Below are positions 41,301 through 56,300 of a stretch of 64,000 bases of DNA, piece by piece. The notes under the pieces are model-generated. The model was not told the DNA's origin. It searched no databases and saw only the letters and a program-made list of their open reading frames with translations. Positions within the stretch are counted from its first letter, which is position 1. Each line of letters begins with the position of its first letter. Source of the stretch: Heterohyrax brucei. Its lineage: Eukaryota > Chordata > Mammalia > Hyracoidea > Procaviidae. Location: the NCBI GenBank assembly GCA_028571685.1, contig CM053146.1, positions 20,867,431 to 20,931,430 of the forward strand, written 5' to 3'. Position numbers and translations under genes: made by a program.

Positions 41301-44300
41301 TGGAAGAAAGGCCTGGCAATCTACTTCCGAAATAGCAGCCAACTGAAAATCCTCTGGAGGGGATAGGAGATTGTTGGGAGGATATGACATGTATGGAGCG
41401 AAGAGGAAGAGTGTGCTGTCACCAGGCAGGGAGAGTAGTGGCAGCTGCATATAGGTAGACATGCAAATTTATATGGGAATGTACACTTTCACTCAATCAG
41501 AATTAAAAAAAAAATAGTAAGAAAGCATCCTGCTTAATAAAAGTAAAAAAAAATTCTCTGAAGTACACTTCTACTCTAACACATAAAAGGTTGAAATGAG
41601 TTGAAATCTACTCTGTGAAACTTGTTTTTCTTAATTCAGTCGTATTTCCTCTCTCTGGATTTCCATACCGAAATACCTTTGGACCTTACAAAGAATAAAC
41701 AAAAATCTTAAGCTGCCTGAAGAACAACTGCATTGAAAACCCTTTAAAGCCAGTTCTACTGTACAGACTTGAAGCTATCATGAGTTGGAATCTGAAAACA
41801 ACAACAAAATTAAGTATTTAACCAATACGCATAGAACATGACACTATTTAGCACTTAATATATAGTACCTCTCTTAGGATTTAAAATTATTAATTCTAAA
41901 TAAATAATTGAAAGGAAAAGAACAACAAAAAGTAGAGACAAACAGCAGAAAAAATCTGGACAATACACTAAACATTTACCTCTGATACACGGGTTCAACA
42001 CAAAAATGCAAATGGCAATTCTAACTTTCTATAACTTTTTATAACTCTCTAACTTTTCTATAACTTTTTCTATAATTTTTCCTTGAGACTATTACTTTTA
42101 TTAAAAAATATATGCATTTTAATTAAAAAATTCAATTGAGAAGAGAAAACATAAGAACTAGCCTGAGAGAAATAATGATTATTATTATTTATTATTCACA
42201 AAGACCCACTCTACCCACTGGACATGTTACAGACATAAAGTTATTTCACTTCATACCATCCCTAGAAAATAAGTATTATCATATCCATTTTATCACTTAG
42301 AAACTGTTCCTCTGTCTGAATCACAGTGTCTTTCAGAAGCACCAAACCAATTACATAATGTTATTCAGGATAGATACTGAAATAGTGAAGAAAAACTGAT
42401 CTGGAAACTAAGGTGGGTGGGGAAGGCGGGGAGCAAGGTACAAAGAAAAATTACTCTGATAGAAAATACATATCATAAAAGAAAACAAAGAGTTCACTTT
42501 ACAAAGATGGAAGCAATACTTAAGATTTAGGATTAGGATTGGGTCAACTATTATGCTTAAAACACAAATCTGGGGGAATTATAAAAACAGAGGTGACCAT
42601 GCACGGATGGAAAAGTAGGACAGGGTTTTTATTTGGGAATAAATATGATAATTAAGCTTATGAGAGAACAGTCACATGTATGACCCAAAAACTATGTATT
42701 TATTGAACACATGTATGCCTGTTTTATTAAAATACACAAATATGTATAAAAATTCTATTTTCATCAAGAATATCCTCTGGCATACATGGAAGGTACATAA
42801 TGCAGCACAGACAAAATATATAAAGCAAGTATAACACAGAAAATAAAAATGGCAGCTTGGAAATGCAAAAAGTATTAGCAAAAAAAAAAAGAGTGCAATT
42901 ACTTCTGATCATTAATGTTAAGGGTATTTTATTATTTCCAAGGTACTATCTACATGACATTCTGCAGTGAAAACAATTTTAAATCTGGAGACAAAGTAGA
43001 CAGAGGTAGACAAGTAATAATTTATATTGGTGACAAAATTTTAGAACAACAGAAATTTCCTCCAATTACCAATTCCTGCATGAAAGAAAAATATGTTTTC
43101 ATAAATAGCGGAAGCACAAAAAATGCAAAAATTGTTACTTACCCTAATACCTAAATAGTCTTACTGTCATAATACAGTAATGAAATACTATTAGAGGGCT
43201 GGGGTCAACTGTAGTATCACCCAAAAGGCTATAAAGTATTATTATCTTCTAGATAATCAGTAATTTTCATTCTACTATAGATACTCCAACCAAAATAATA
43301 CTTTTCATTTTGTAAATAAAGACTGAAAATAATGCAATATTCCCTTATAATGTCAAATTTTTTACAAGAAAAATCTATACTTAACATTACTTTTTCAATT
43401 TAACAAGGTACAAGAGTGTGTTTTTCATTAGTTTTTATTTACCAGACAACAGGTGTTTTTTTAGTTCTTGAAATAAACATCATGGATTCATAAAGAAAGC
43501 AAATCATGTGGCTACAGCAACAATTTATGCATGGATGACTGTACTCTTTCCAATGAAAAAAGTAGCTACAGGTTCTATTATAACATTTATAGAATTATCA
43601 GGTACAATTTTTGTTTGAAAAGATTATACATGAAAGAAAGAGAATGAAAAAGAAGGCAATGTTCTAAAACAAGTGAAAGAGTTGGATACTGACACTGACA
43701 CTAGTTTAGATGAAAGTGTTGTGTCTTTTTTCACTATCACTTCAAACTTTTAAATTCCTTATATAAAAAGCACACACACAAAAGAATTATGTCTTAACAT
43801 CTAAGATAAACACTTACCTTGCAGATTATATGCTGCCAACTGAACTGCTGTATCAAATGGACATTCTAATCTGAGATCAAAACAGAATTTGTTAGACTAG
43901 GTAACTTCACAACCTTCATTTTAAGGAAAATGGAAATAAATACATACATTAAGTTAATGGTTTATTTTTCACAATTAACTATAAACCTATTTATCAAAGT
44001 TATTTTTCCACCATCCAAGGCAAAGTTTACCTCAAATAATTAGTACTCACTTTCCACTGAGAATATCTTGTTTTAACTGAAGAACAAATAAATACCTAAA
44101 ACAAGCAAAGGTACAAATTTAAGTAAACAGAACAGAATACTGGGAAAAATAATCCCACTTTTCTATTTCTAGAAGAAACATTCTTAATTACAGAATTTTA
44201 CCCACAAGAAAATCTTTAAAGGAAAAGCAACATGAAAAAAAGAACAGTGAACACCAGGAGGATGAATGCAAGATAATAGAAAGGGATACGAAAAGAGACT

Positions 44301-47300
44301 ACAGAGTACAGTTCATCAACCTTAAAAGAAAAAGTGTAAAGTAAATTACTGATAACGAGCTTTGTAATCAAACTCAACTTTACTTTGAAGACTAATCACA
44401 GACAAGAAGGAATACAGGCATGGATATAACTATGGATAATACCTGTAATCTCACTGGCAGGGTTTTCAAGAGGAAGTCATTCTAAAGGGATTCAATGACT
44501 CAATGTTTTCACTTCATAAATAGTTCATGTGCATGGAATCATGGATTTGTAACATAAAGTTCATTAACAAGTACCATGAGGCAGGACAAAATAGAGTATA
44601 TAACCTACTCAGCATTCATTCAAACTTCCGCAAACCAAATTAGCATCTAACATTTTTCATTAATAATGTCTTCTTCATGAGTAAAGAAAATCAGGAGCCA
44701 ACCTGAATAAATTCCAAGCAGCCAAAGAGAGATCCTTCTGAACAGCAGCAAAGATAATACCATAACAGATTTAAATACTTAATTCTGTTTAAAATCTATG
44801 AGTTGACAACGACACTTAAAACAAAGAACTAACTCCCCGCTTGGTTCCAGATGGCTGTCAACAAGAAGGATAGCTCTTGGACTAAATAAATGGGTCACCT
44901 GGAGTACTGAGGTAATCACGTGGTAGACTAATCCAGTTGATTCCACTACTCATGGAAAATATTTCTGTAAAATATAAAAGTACCTGTAGGGAGTGTTCCA
45001 GCTTCAAAAGGAAATACCTCTCTGTGTGTCAAAAATGTGAACGGCACAGGACTGGATAGTCTAACTCTGAGAATGGTGCTTTTAAGACTCAGTCTGAAGT
45101 TACTCTGGACATGAAAACTCCGCAGAATATGACCAAGTAGTCAAACGCTGACCAACTACACCAAGTCTGAACTTTTCTAGTGTGGCAACAATAGTACCTT
45201 GTTGTGCTGTTCTGAGACAGAGAGCTTTTGTATTACTTATACTGAAATGTGCACTGTTCATATAATGCGCCACATTGGGAGAAATGTGCTCTTCTTACCT
45301 AAATGAATCAGAACATGTTGTATGCGTGTAACTCTAAGCAAATGTAGCCCTCTGATTTCTACAGCTGAGCTGGAGTAAACCACAACTGGGATAGCTGGTT
45401 GGATCTCTCCTCCAAGCAGACATGATCAACCTGCTGGGAACAGTCCTACTAGTAACCCTCATTAAATGTTGTCTCAAATGATACAATATCCACCAGGGTT
45501 ACACACTGAACTATCGACATACAGCTCAATGTCTACAGTGAGTCGTGGGCATACGGGAGTTGGTTAGTACTACTATGCTTCTCTCTCTTGCACACTGATG
45601 GAAGTTGGGGAAGGGTGTCGGAACAGGGTGGACTGTTGGAGGAATGGTCTGCCTCTATATCTCCCAGCCAGGTTGCCCAAGTGAAGGCCATGGACCCAGA
45701 AAGTACTCTGAGGAGGCTGGGAAATGTGTTGCCTTCTCTCTCCCAGCTCCTTCTCTTTGTTACAGAGGCCTTCTCCCTGTTTTGGGTACACAGTAACTGT
45801 CTTTTGCACACGTGTGGGCACTATACAAACCTGGCCAAGTCTACTTCTACATGTGTTCTCGGTGGGGAGGGAATGGGTTCTCTCACACTATGGTACAAGA
45901 CAGGGGGTGTGCCAGACTGTAAGAGCTCACCTCGAGGGGTGGACAACAGGTTTTGTGAGGCTGAATATGAGCACTGTCATGGTGGTCTGCTAGTTCACTA
46001 CAGTTTGTTAAGTCACTCTTAGGTAAGCCTCTGGCTTGTAACCACTACTGTCCAACATCACTACAAAATCACTGCCCTTCACTGAATGACATGGAGGGAG
46101 ATCCACTTTGGTCTTGTGGCTGCCGAGGACTTGGCTCACATATATAAGTCTCCCAAATAAACTCCTCTGCTGGCCACCCTAAAACAAAAACTTAGTAGTC
46201 ACAATTCTACTCTTACACAGATGAGGTCACTAAGAGTCAGAGTAGACTTAATGGTAACTGGTTTAATTACCTTTGCAGATTGCTAGTGAACCAACTCTTT
46301 ATTTTTTTGATACACAAAAAACATTTATTTGGAATATGAAATACTTTTAACCCCTTTTTACCCCACTGAAGAACCAATTTTCTGATTCTCACTGCTCTAA
46401 CAGGAAGTATAAGAGAGTCCCAGATATTGCTGGAGAAAAATACGAAAGAAAATTCTAACTCAAAAAGAGAGACTAGACTTGCTGGCTTGACAGTGACTGG
46501 AGAAACCCTGAAAGTGTGGTCCCCAGATACCCTTTCAGCTTGGTAGTGAAGTCTCTCTTAAGGTTTGCCCTTCAGACAAAGACTGGACAGGCCCATAAAA
46601 AAACAAGACAAAAGGGGCACTCCAGCACAGGGCAAGAACTAGAAGGCAGGAAGGAACAGGAAAGCTGCTAACAAGGAATTGCAGTGGAGAAGGGAGAGTC
46701 CAACTCTCTATTTTGAAAACTAATCACACACTTAAAAAACATTACCCAGAATGAAATGCTCTTGTCAAGTTTTTTTACCAGCAACAAATTTGTCAGTTGT
46801 CCACCAACTGTGAACAATTCTAGAGGCAATCTCTCAGCATCTTTAGCTAACCTCACCAAAACTAATAACCCTATACTAATGCAAATGGTTGTCTTACCGT
46901 GTTAGCTCTTCACGAAGATTATTCGGTTCAGAGGAATAAAACTTAACTCGAAGATGAAGACAATAGGGTGAACCAACTGACATAAAAAATAATAATAATA
47001 ATAAAGCTTTAGTTTAAAAAGTATATATTTTAAGCCTCAGCCCATTAAATTTGCTAAAAATTTACTGGAGAAGCAGGGATGAAGGATAAAAGGTTACTGG
47101 TCATTATTTTAAGTTAGTTTGTAAAAAAGAAAAAAATTAGGTTTTTAAATGCACCAACCATCTTACAGAACTATCACAATCATCTGTCTACTCTCTCCAA
47201 ACCAGAAAGTTTTGGATTAATTCTAGTGCAGGGCTAAATACATCAAGTGAAAAAATCTCAACTATGTAATCTAACATACAGCCCTGAAAAACTACAGAGC

Positions 47301-50300
47301 TGTATTTCTTGAGAGCACTGAGGAATGCCTATGTTATTAACTGCTCATGGCAGATTCGCGCACACACTTTCAAACTCACTTCAACTAGTTCACTGATCTC
47401 TGTATTCTTACTGGCTCCATTATTTAGTGAAGACAAGAGTTTGCTGCCCTGAAAATCTCTGATACTACAAAGGACAAGCTGGATTATTGACTGAATACTG
47501 GTACTTTCCCCTGACTACTGTTAAGAACAATACAGTTTATGCAAGTTTCCTTCATTTCACTGTTTTTAATAAAACAAAAAATTCATGCTTAAAGTCTTAC
47601 AATATCATCTAGAGCAGAGCAGATGATAAAGAAAAGCCAAACAAGAAAATTCCATCACAACTAATTACTAAACAAAGGCCAAGCATTTCATTAAAAGTTA
47701 ACTCCATTTCCAAGCCACAGCCCTCCTTCCTTGGAACAAGGCGTTCGCATGTAGGTTAGCATGAACCATATACAGCTCTGACAGCAGGGCAGTATATTAG
47801 AATGCAATTGATCTTAGAAAGCAAAGATGCTAGAAAATTTCAGCTCAAACACAACTTCTCACGGCCTTAATATTACGAATCAGTTTCCAGTATATTCCAC
47901 TCCAATTTTTTCACAAGTAGTTTTTTCCAACTTACTTTTTACTTGCTTTCTGATGCTCTTTGTGCCATCCAACCAATGCTGAAAACAAAAACAAAGTCAG
48001 TACTAAGCAGATGACACAACTGTTAAATTCTTATTGCTTGAGGTAATTTTTTATCATGCTGTTGTTGATAAACACAAAAAAAATTTTATAAGAGAAAATA
48101 TAAATGAGTCAGTCGGTGTGAGAGAGGCTAATTATCTCCCCAATATCCGTAGGAAGCTTACAATCAGAAAAGACCTGAAACCTGATACATAAATTTCTTA
48201 AAACATTTCTTTCTGTTCCTTCAGTAACATAAATGATATTATAAATTTATTCCTTAGTCTTCCTCATTATCCCCAAATGACTCAAAGCTGTTAAAATCAA
48301 ACAGAAGGAAATTACCACATTCTAGTGCCTGCTTCATTATTGCAATAAAAACAGAAAATTTATCAGCAGATTATAAACAAAAATTAGGTGAAATACCAAG
48401 GTTATGTAAATGTTACAAAATAGATACTACTCTGAAGCAGTAGTTTGGAAAGGCCTGCAGGGTTAAACTCAGATTTTTCCTATAACCAAGGTCCTACCCA
48501 TTAAATGAACAAGTCTTTGCTTCTTTGATTTACAAACAAAAAATGTTAGCATTGTGACTAGTAGACTCTTCTAGGTAAGAGTAAGAGCTTTTCGATTCAA
48601 GTAAGCTCTTCAATCTGGAATGCTCACAACACAAACAGAACCAGAAAACAATCTGAAATAGTTCCACTTATAAACCATTCCAAACTCACTTCTCATTATT
48701 AATCCCTTTACAGCATATCAATTCCTAACAGTAACAGATGGCACTCATGCAACTAAGATATAAATGACTGTGTACTTTATAACATGCTTACAATTCCAAG
48801 CATCTAAAATCAAGAGTGTACCACACCAAGGAATCCAATTTCAGAAATCAAGGTAGGCAAAAAAAGTGGGTAAACAAGAAAGCACTGTTAAAACAGACTT
48901 CCAACTACAATAGTTGTCTATATCCATAGAGTACACACTCATGACCCCCACTGGATGCCTGAAACCATGAACACTACTGACCATAACATATTAAGTTTCT
49001 TTCTGTATACTCATACATAACTATAACACAGTTTAAGTTATAAATTAGATACAAATAAGATATTAACAATAACCACCAATGAAAGAACTTCACAGCTTTT
49101 CTCTGGCACATCCAAATTGCCAGCATCATTACTCTTGCAATTTGCAATCATTATTAAGTAACATTAGGATTACCCCAACACAAACACTTCAGACTGTAAT
49201 TGACCAAATGTAACTGAAACTGCGGAAAGTAAAACCACGGGTAAGGGGGACTACTGTATTTGTTTCATAGCCAATTATTCACCTAGCCTCTTCCTCCCAA
49301 AATCCAGAAAATGAAATTCACAGAACTATCTATGTGCCAGCTGGTAATTCTGCACACTGAAATGAGATGCTCAGTCAATATTCTAAAAGGCAATGAAATA
49401 CTGTGCAATCTTTTCTTTGGAGGCCAAGTGCGCAGCTACTTAGCCATCTCTTTTAACAAACTTAGTTGGATATCCACTTTTTCTCTATAATGTTTTATTG
49501 TGTTTTCAATGATGGCTTACACAGCAGTTCAAGGTTCCATTCAACAATTTCTACACAAGTTGTTCAGTGGCATTGGTTACACTCTTCACAGTATGTGAAC
49601 ATCCTCAGTATTTCCATTCTGGTTGCTCCTTTAAAACTCTTCATTATCATTGGCCTAAACAGTATGCCAGGTACATTTTATGCTTCTGGATCTCAGGGTA
49701 AGGCATTATTCTGGCTCTAATGCATCAAGCTGGATCCCTTTCAAAATGCCTGAAGCTCAGCAGACGAGAGTAAGAGCCTTACAGCTGTGTAATAATCTTC
49801 CTTGGGTGTGTGAGTATTACAACTTTTGTAAACTTCTGGCATGATTATGGCTTCCCTGGGTGACAGGAGCACTGATGGGTTTGTATTTTTTCTGTATGTA
49901 ACTCAATGGAAAGGCATCAACGATAAATTATTTACTTAGTTCTCAGTGGCATACTGTCATGCTACAGATCAGTGGAATTCAAAGTGCCACTCATCTCACT
50001 GGTAGATTTTATTGCCAGATTGTATTTCTTAAAATCCATATTACCAACCAAAAAATTTAAACATACTCAACTGGTAAGCATGTACTTCAACACTGTAACC
50101 AAATGCCACCAAATAAAAATTTTTTTTAAATAAAAATTTGGTAACAAAAGGGTCTAATCTGCCTGTCCCTTTACATTCTCATCGTTGTTTTAAAATTATT
50201 GTTGACAGTTTGGTCTCATACAGATGATTTTTTACAGGAGCACAGTACTTACTGGTGATGTTCTTTATTTTGTGAGCCACTCTGTTACTCTGCTAAAATG

Positions 50301-53300
50301 TGACCTCAGGGAGCTAGTACCAGCTCAAGTTTTGAAGAGTATCTCAGGGTAATAGCCTCAGAGAGTCTTCCAGTCTCAACAGGTCAACAGAGTCTAGTTA
50401 TTTTTGTTTTAATTTGGGATCCTGTTGCACGTTTTTCTCCTACTGTATAAGAGCCCAACTATTGTGGTTCTAATCAGAACTGCCAGTAGCAATAGCTGGG
50501 CATCACCTAGTTCTTGCGGTTTTAAACTAGATGAGGCCATGGTTCCTGTGGACTCTTAGTCCTATAGTTCAAGTTTCCTTGAATCTTTGGTTTCCTTTTT
50601 TCTCTTCTGCTCTGGACAATTAAGAGACCAATTATTATATCTTAGATGCCTGCTTGCAAGCTTTGTAAGACCCCAGATACTACTCACCAAACTAGGATGT
50701 ATAACATAAATTTCATGAACTACATTATGCCAACTGACCACGATTCTCCACATGACTACGGAACATCTACAAACCAAAGAAATCAATCCCATGAGCTGTT
50801 TGGTTTTATCTAAGAAGTATCTGTAACTATACCCTCCATGGGCTCTCTTATATGAATACATAAGCCACATATATAGTACATGTCTATACTTATACTAATG
50901 CATACACCTAAACATATATAAACATATGGACTGACACAGGCATGCCTACACAATGTAACACATACATGTGTATGAGTGTATGTATACATAACTGCATATA
51001 TTGGTTTTGGTTTTTGCTGTTTCAAAACTGCTAAAAGAGCTATTCTTGTACACATTTTAGTGATATCGCTTCCCTTATCAAGTTGTGCATACTTCACCCC
51101 TGTTAAGATGTTATCCTTCCCATCACCAAAGTCTATTATTTAGAGTTAATCATCCCCTCTACCTAATGCCTGGTAACTACTAATGGATATTAGTTACTGT
51201 ATATTTGCTTGCTCATGTCATTTCATGAGAATGTACAGTATTTGCTTTTTTGTGACTGACTTACTCCACCAACATAATGGCCTCTAGGTTTATCCATGTT
51301 TAAAGATGTTTGGGGGACTCATTTTTCCTTACAGCACTGTATTCTATTGTAATGAATATATAAATTTTACTTATCCATTCACTTGCTGATGGGCACTTAC
51401 ACTGTTACCACCTTTTTACTTATTGTGAATAGTGCTTGGATGAATCTAAGGTATATGCCTAGGAGTGGATGTTCTAGGTCATGTGGCAGGTCTACCTCCA
51501 GTTTAAGTAATCACCAGCCTATTTTCCACAACAGTGGTACTATTTTGCATTCCCACCAGCAATAGACAAGGGTTTAAATTTCTTTCTTTTCTTTTTGAAT
51601 ATTTTATTGTGATTAAGTGAAAGTTTACAACCCAAGTCAATCTGCCATATAAAACCTCATACATACATCTCTATGCAACCATACCTGCACACCCAACCCT
51701 GTGACAGCACACTCTTTCTTTCCACTGTGTACTCCTGTTCCCTCCTCTCCACACTCTCATCTCACCCCTACAGAGAAGCTCCTCCAATAGCCTCATGTCA
51801 TAGTTCAGTCCAATTTTCTGCCTGAAGAGTTGTCTTCTGGTTTCAGTTCTAGGCTAGCAGTGAGTCCAGGGCATTCTCAGGGGACCCTCCAGGATGCAGG
51901 ACCATCAAGTTTGATCTTTTATTGGAGGTAACTCTTCTCTAAAAGGTTGGTAGAATACTGCAGTGAACTCATCTGGGCCAGGGCCTTTTTTAGTTGTAGT
52001 TTTTTTTAAGACTTTTTCAATTTCTTCTTTTGTGACGGGTTTATTAATTTATTCTGCTTCACCTTGTAATAACTTTGGTAGGTGATATGAATCAAGGAAA
52101 TTTGTCCATTTCCTCTAGGTTTTCAAATTTGTCAGAGTACAGTCTTTCATAGTATCCTGTTATGCTATTTTTTACTTCCGTTGGATCTGTTGTGAGAACT
52201 CCCATCTCATTTGCTTATTTGAGTTATTTCTTTCCTGTTTTTTAGTTAAGTTTAGCCAACGGTTTGTCAATTTTGTTGATCTTTTAAAAAAAAAAAAAAA
52301 CAGCTTTTGGTCTTTTCAATTTTTTCAATTGTTCTTCTATTCTCTAATTCATTTAGTTCAGCTCTAATCTTTAGGATCTGTTTTCTTCTGGTGCCTGTGG
52401 GGTTTCTCTGTTGCTCTCTCTCTACTTGTCCAAGCTGTAGGGTTAGTTTTTCGGTTTGGGTTCTTTCTTGCTTCCGGACGTGTGCATTTATGGAGAGAAA
52501 CTGACCCCTGAGCACTGCTTTGGCTGTATCCCATAGGTTCTGGTAGGAAGTGTTTTTATTCTCGTTTGATTTCATAAATTTCTTTATTTCATCCTTGATT
52601 TCTTCTATAATCCACGGCTTTTATTATGATTAAATGAAAATGTACATTCCCACATAAATTCACATCCTCACCTATATGCAGCTCCCACTGCTCTCCCTGC
52701 CCAGTGACAGCACACGCCTCCTCTCTGCTCCATACATGTCCTATCCTCCCAACAGTCTCCTATCCCCTCCTCTCCACCCACTTCCCTTCCTCCAGCAAGA
52801 GGTCAGCAGGATGACATCCTATAGATGCATGGAACCATAAAATCCTCACAATATACAATCACTCTGCGTCGCCAAGTCCAACCCATTGCTGTCCGAAAAG
52901 TTGACCTTCATTGTAATTTATGGACTGGGGCAGCATCAGGGCCAAGGGCCATGCTCCCAGGGGAATAATCCATGGCTTTTTGAGCAAGATGTCATTCAGT
53001 TTCTATGTGTTCCACTTTCTATCTATGTTTTTCCTGCTATTGATTTAGACTTTTATGTCTTTATGGTCTGAGAAGATGCTTTGCAATAATTCAATGGTAT
53101 GGATTTTGTTGGGATTTGCTTTATGTCCTAACACATGGTCTATTCTGGAAAATGTTCCATGTGCACTGGAGAAAAAGGTGTAGTTGTCTGCTGATGGACA
53201 GAAAGTTCTGTATATGTCGATGAGGCCTAGTTGGTTAATTGTTGCAAAAAGATCTTTTGTGTCTTTAATAAGCTTTTTTCGAGATGATCTGTCCAATATT

Positions 53301-56300
53301 GAGAGTGTTGAAGTCTTCCACTATCATTGCGGAATGATTTGTCTTGTTCTTGAACATAGTCAGTGTTTCTTCAATGTATTTAGATGCTCAAGGATTGGGT
53401 GCATAAATATTTAAAGTCTTGTTTGTGTACTGAACCTTTCAGCAATAGTGTCCCTCTTTGTCCATGATGGTAGATTTTACATTAAAATCCATTTTATTTG
53501 AGATTAGTATTGCTACACCTACTCTTCTTTGTATATTGCTAGCTTGATACATATTCTTCCATCCTTTAATTTTCAGCTTGTTCATATCTTTAAGTCTAAG
53601 GTGAGTTTCTTGTAAGCAATATAAAAATGGGTTGTGTCTTTTGATCCAAGATGTCACTCGTTGTCTGTTTACTGGAGCGTTCAGTCCATTCACATTCAAT
53701 GCAATTATTGTTAGGTATGTGTTTAATGCTGTCATTGTGATGTGTTTATTTTTGTGTTGTGTTTTGTGTTGTTCTTACTATTCTGTTCTGGGACAGTCTT
53801 TATGAGTTCATTTTTCACCTTTGTCAGTGTTGCTTTTGTGGCTGTTGAAAATCCTGTATTATGCTTCTTTATTTGATATGTTGCATCTTTACGGTGCTTG
53901 CAGCTACCCTCGTGGTCCCCTTTAATAATCTGTGTTTAAACCCAATTTTAACTACTGCAAGTCTTATTAACTTTGTCTCCATCTGGAAGGACTATAACTA
54001 CTGTAGTACATCTCTCTTTTTAACATGATGACATCGTAGTTTTCATGACATGATCACTGGATCACTTCTTTTACTACTATAGCTTTGATTGAGTTTGCAG
54101 TCTTCCCTAAATGAGGTTTCTGGATGATGTGTCCTGTATTTCCTCCTAAAATACCAACTTAACAGTTTTGCTCTGCTAAGCCAAGAGCTTCTTTCAGCAT
54201 TTCTTGTAGCTTTGGTTTTGTTTTTACGAAGTCTCTGAGTATCTGTTTATTTGCAAATGTCTTAATTTCATTTTCATATTTGAAAGATAGTTTTGCAGGA
54301 TATATAATTCTTAGCTCAAAAGCTTTTCTCCTTTAAGGCTTTGAATGTGTCATCCCCTTGTCTCTGGGCCAGCATCATTTCTGCTGAGAAGTCAGATAAA
54401 AGCCTATACAGTTTGCCTCTGAATGTTAGCTTTGCTTTGAGTCTTTCTGCCTTTCAGGGTTTCTGCTTATGTTTCATTTTGTTAAGCTTGCTTATAATAT
54501 GTCTTGGCGTCCTTCTTTTGAGATCTATATTGAGTGGCATTCAACATGCATCTTGGGTATCTATATTCTCTTCTTTCATAATTTCTCGGAAGTTTTCTGT
54601 CAGCAGCTCAGCCACAATACTCTGTGTTCTCAGGTGCCCCGCCCCGTTTAGGAACTCCAATTAATCATAGATTGTTCCTCGTAATAGAGTCCCACATGCT
54701 TCCTAATGCTTCTTTTTCTTGTTTCGTTTTTGTGATTTCTCCTCATAGATGCTGGAGTCAGTAGCTCTGTCTTCCAAGTCAGAAAGTCCCTTTTCCATTT
54801 GTTCAATTCTGTTTTCTTGGCTTTGAATTAAATTTTGGTTATTGATCTGCTGGATTTTGGAGTACTGGTGTTCTATCAGATCAAACAGCTTGCTTAATTT
54901 TTCACTTTGCTCTGCTGCATTCTGTATAATGTTTAGGAGGGCTCTGTATAACGCTTTTGTAGTCACCACCAACAGTTTCAGAAAGGCTTCTTCATCTGGG
55001 AAGTTCTTTGGTTCTTTTTTTGAGGCCCTTCTGAAGCCATAGGTGAGTTCTTCTTTATGTTTTTATCCAAAGTTTGTTGCTTTTTGGGCATCTGGAGGTT
55101 GTTTTGTTTCTCTGGTATTACCTTAGCAGGATTTAAAGCTCAGTCTGAAAAGGAAGGTGATCACCAGACACTTCTATGTACTCCAGTGGCTGGGCTCAGT
55201 GGAAACTCTGGGGCAGCAGGCTCCACCTCCTGATTGGCAAAGACACAGCCCCACTTACAGAGTCACTGGGGAACTGTCAGCTGACCCTATGAGTCAACAA
55301 AGGCTAGAAGAGATGCTGTCAGAATTCACAGCAGCTATTTCTCTTGGCTATTTTTTCTTTTACTGAAACGTAAAAGGGATCTGACAGCTTCCAAAGCACA
55401 AGTCCCTTTTCCCAGGTGGCAAAGTAAGCACCTCTATATCTAACCCCAGATGCTGTAAACTAGGTTCAAATATGGGAAGCCTACTGCCCTGCTGTCATCT
55501 GCTGCTGGGCCCCATCCACAGGCCACACTGTGCAAAATACTGCTTTTCTGCTGGAAAAGAGCTCTCCTCCGGAGAGGGACTGCCTCCCAACCTAGGAATT
55601 AGGTCCCAGTGAGGCCTCTGTATGGGCATCTCTGCCTTCCAGTCAAACAGGATGGCATCCCATCCCACACAAGCTCCCCTGCCTGCACTGGAACAGGCTA
55701 CTCAATGGCAGCGGCTCAGAGAGAGATGGCACAGGTGCCACAGTGCACAAGTCCAAAGCCAGGCCCCCAAAATGTGGCGATTCCGCTCACCGATCCCACC
55801 AGTAGCACATCTGAGCCTAGGTGCCAGTCAAGCCCCAGCCCCACCCACTGGCCATGAGAGAGAATAAAAGTCAAATGGCGACCCAACCCTGTTCCACAGG
55901 AGCCGGCACTCAACAGGGGCAGCGGTTGGGAAAAGAGAAGAAGCCTCCCATTCAGTGGTATGTATTCCAAATTGACAGCCCTATGCCACGTCCGAGGGCT
56001 CACTAGGTGTCTAGAAGCCTCCGTTTAATTACCATTTCAGATCTTAGTTTCCAGAGAGATTTAGGGAGATGTGTGTTTAGTCTGCCATCTTGACTCTGCT
56101 CCTGAAGTTTGGTCTTTTAATAGAATTCTAGATCTGCATCCTCCTTTTTCTCCTGCTACATCAGGGAGTCTGGCAATTTCTCCATACTCTCCTCCAGCAC
56201 TTGCCATTCTGTGTTTTGTTTTGTTTTTTAATCTTGGCTATCCTAGTGGGAGTAACATGGTATGTCATTGTGGTTTGGATTTGTATTTCCCTCAGGACCG

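Larger units (their letters stand above)
51922..56104 (-). mobile_element. L1 with intact 5' end but 3'-truncated, no A-tail
   Basis: On the minus strand it starts at the L1 5' terminus (gcagagtcaagatggcag near 56092). It continues through the 5' UTR, ORF1 (ATG 55091) and ORF2 (ATG 53735), and ends abruptly in the RT domain (gagaagagttacctcc at about 51925). Flanks are a 15-bp duplication of the host 3' UTR: aagtttgatctttta (51907-51921) and aagtttggtctttta (56105-56119). It is in the same sense as EPB41L5. Confidence 0.85.

Noticed and set aside
45588..46022. 144-codon plus-strand frame as a possible gene
   Set aside because: It overlaps several equally long frames on both strands in the LTR-like stretch and has no domain or splice context.
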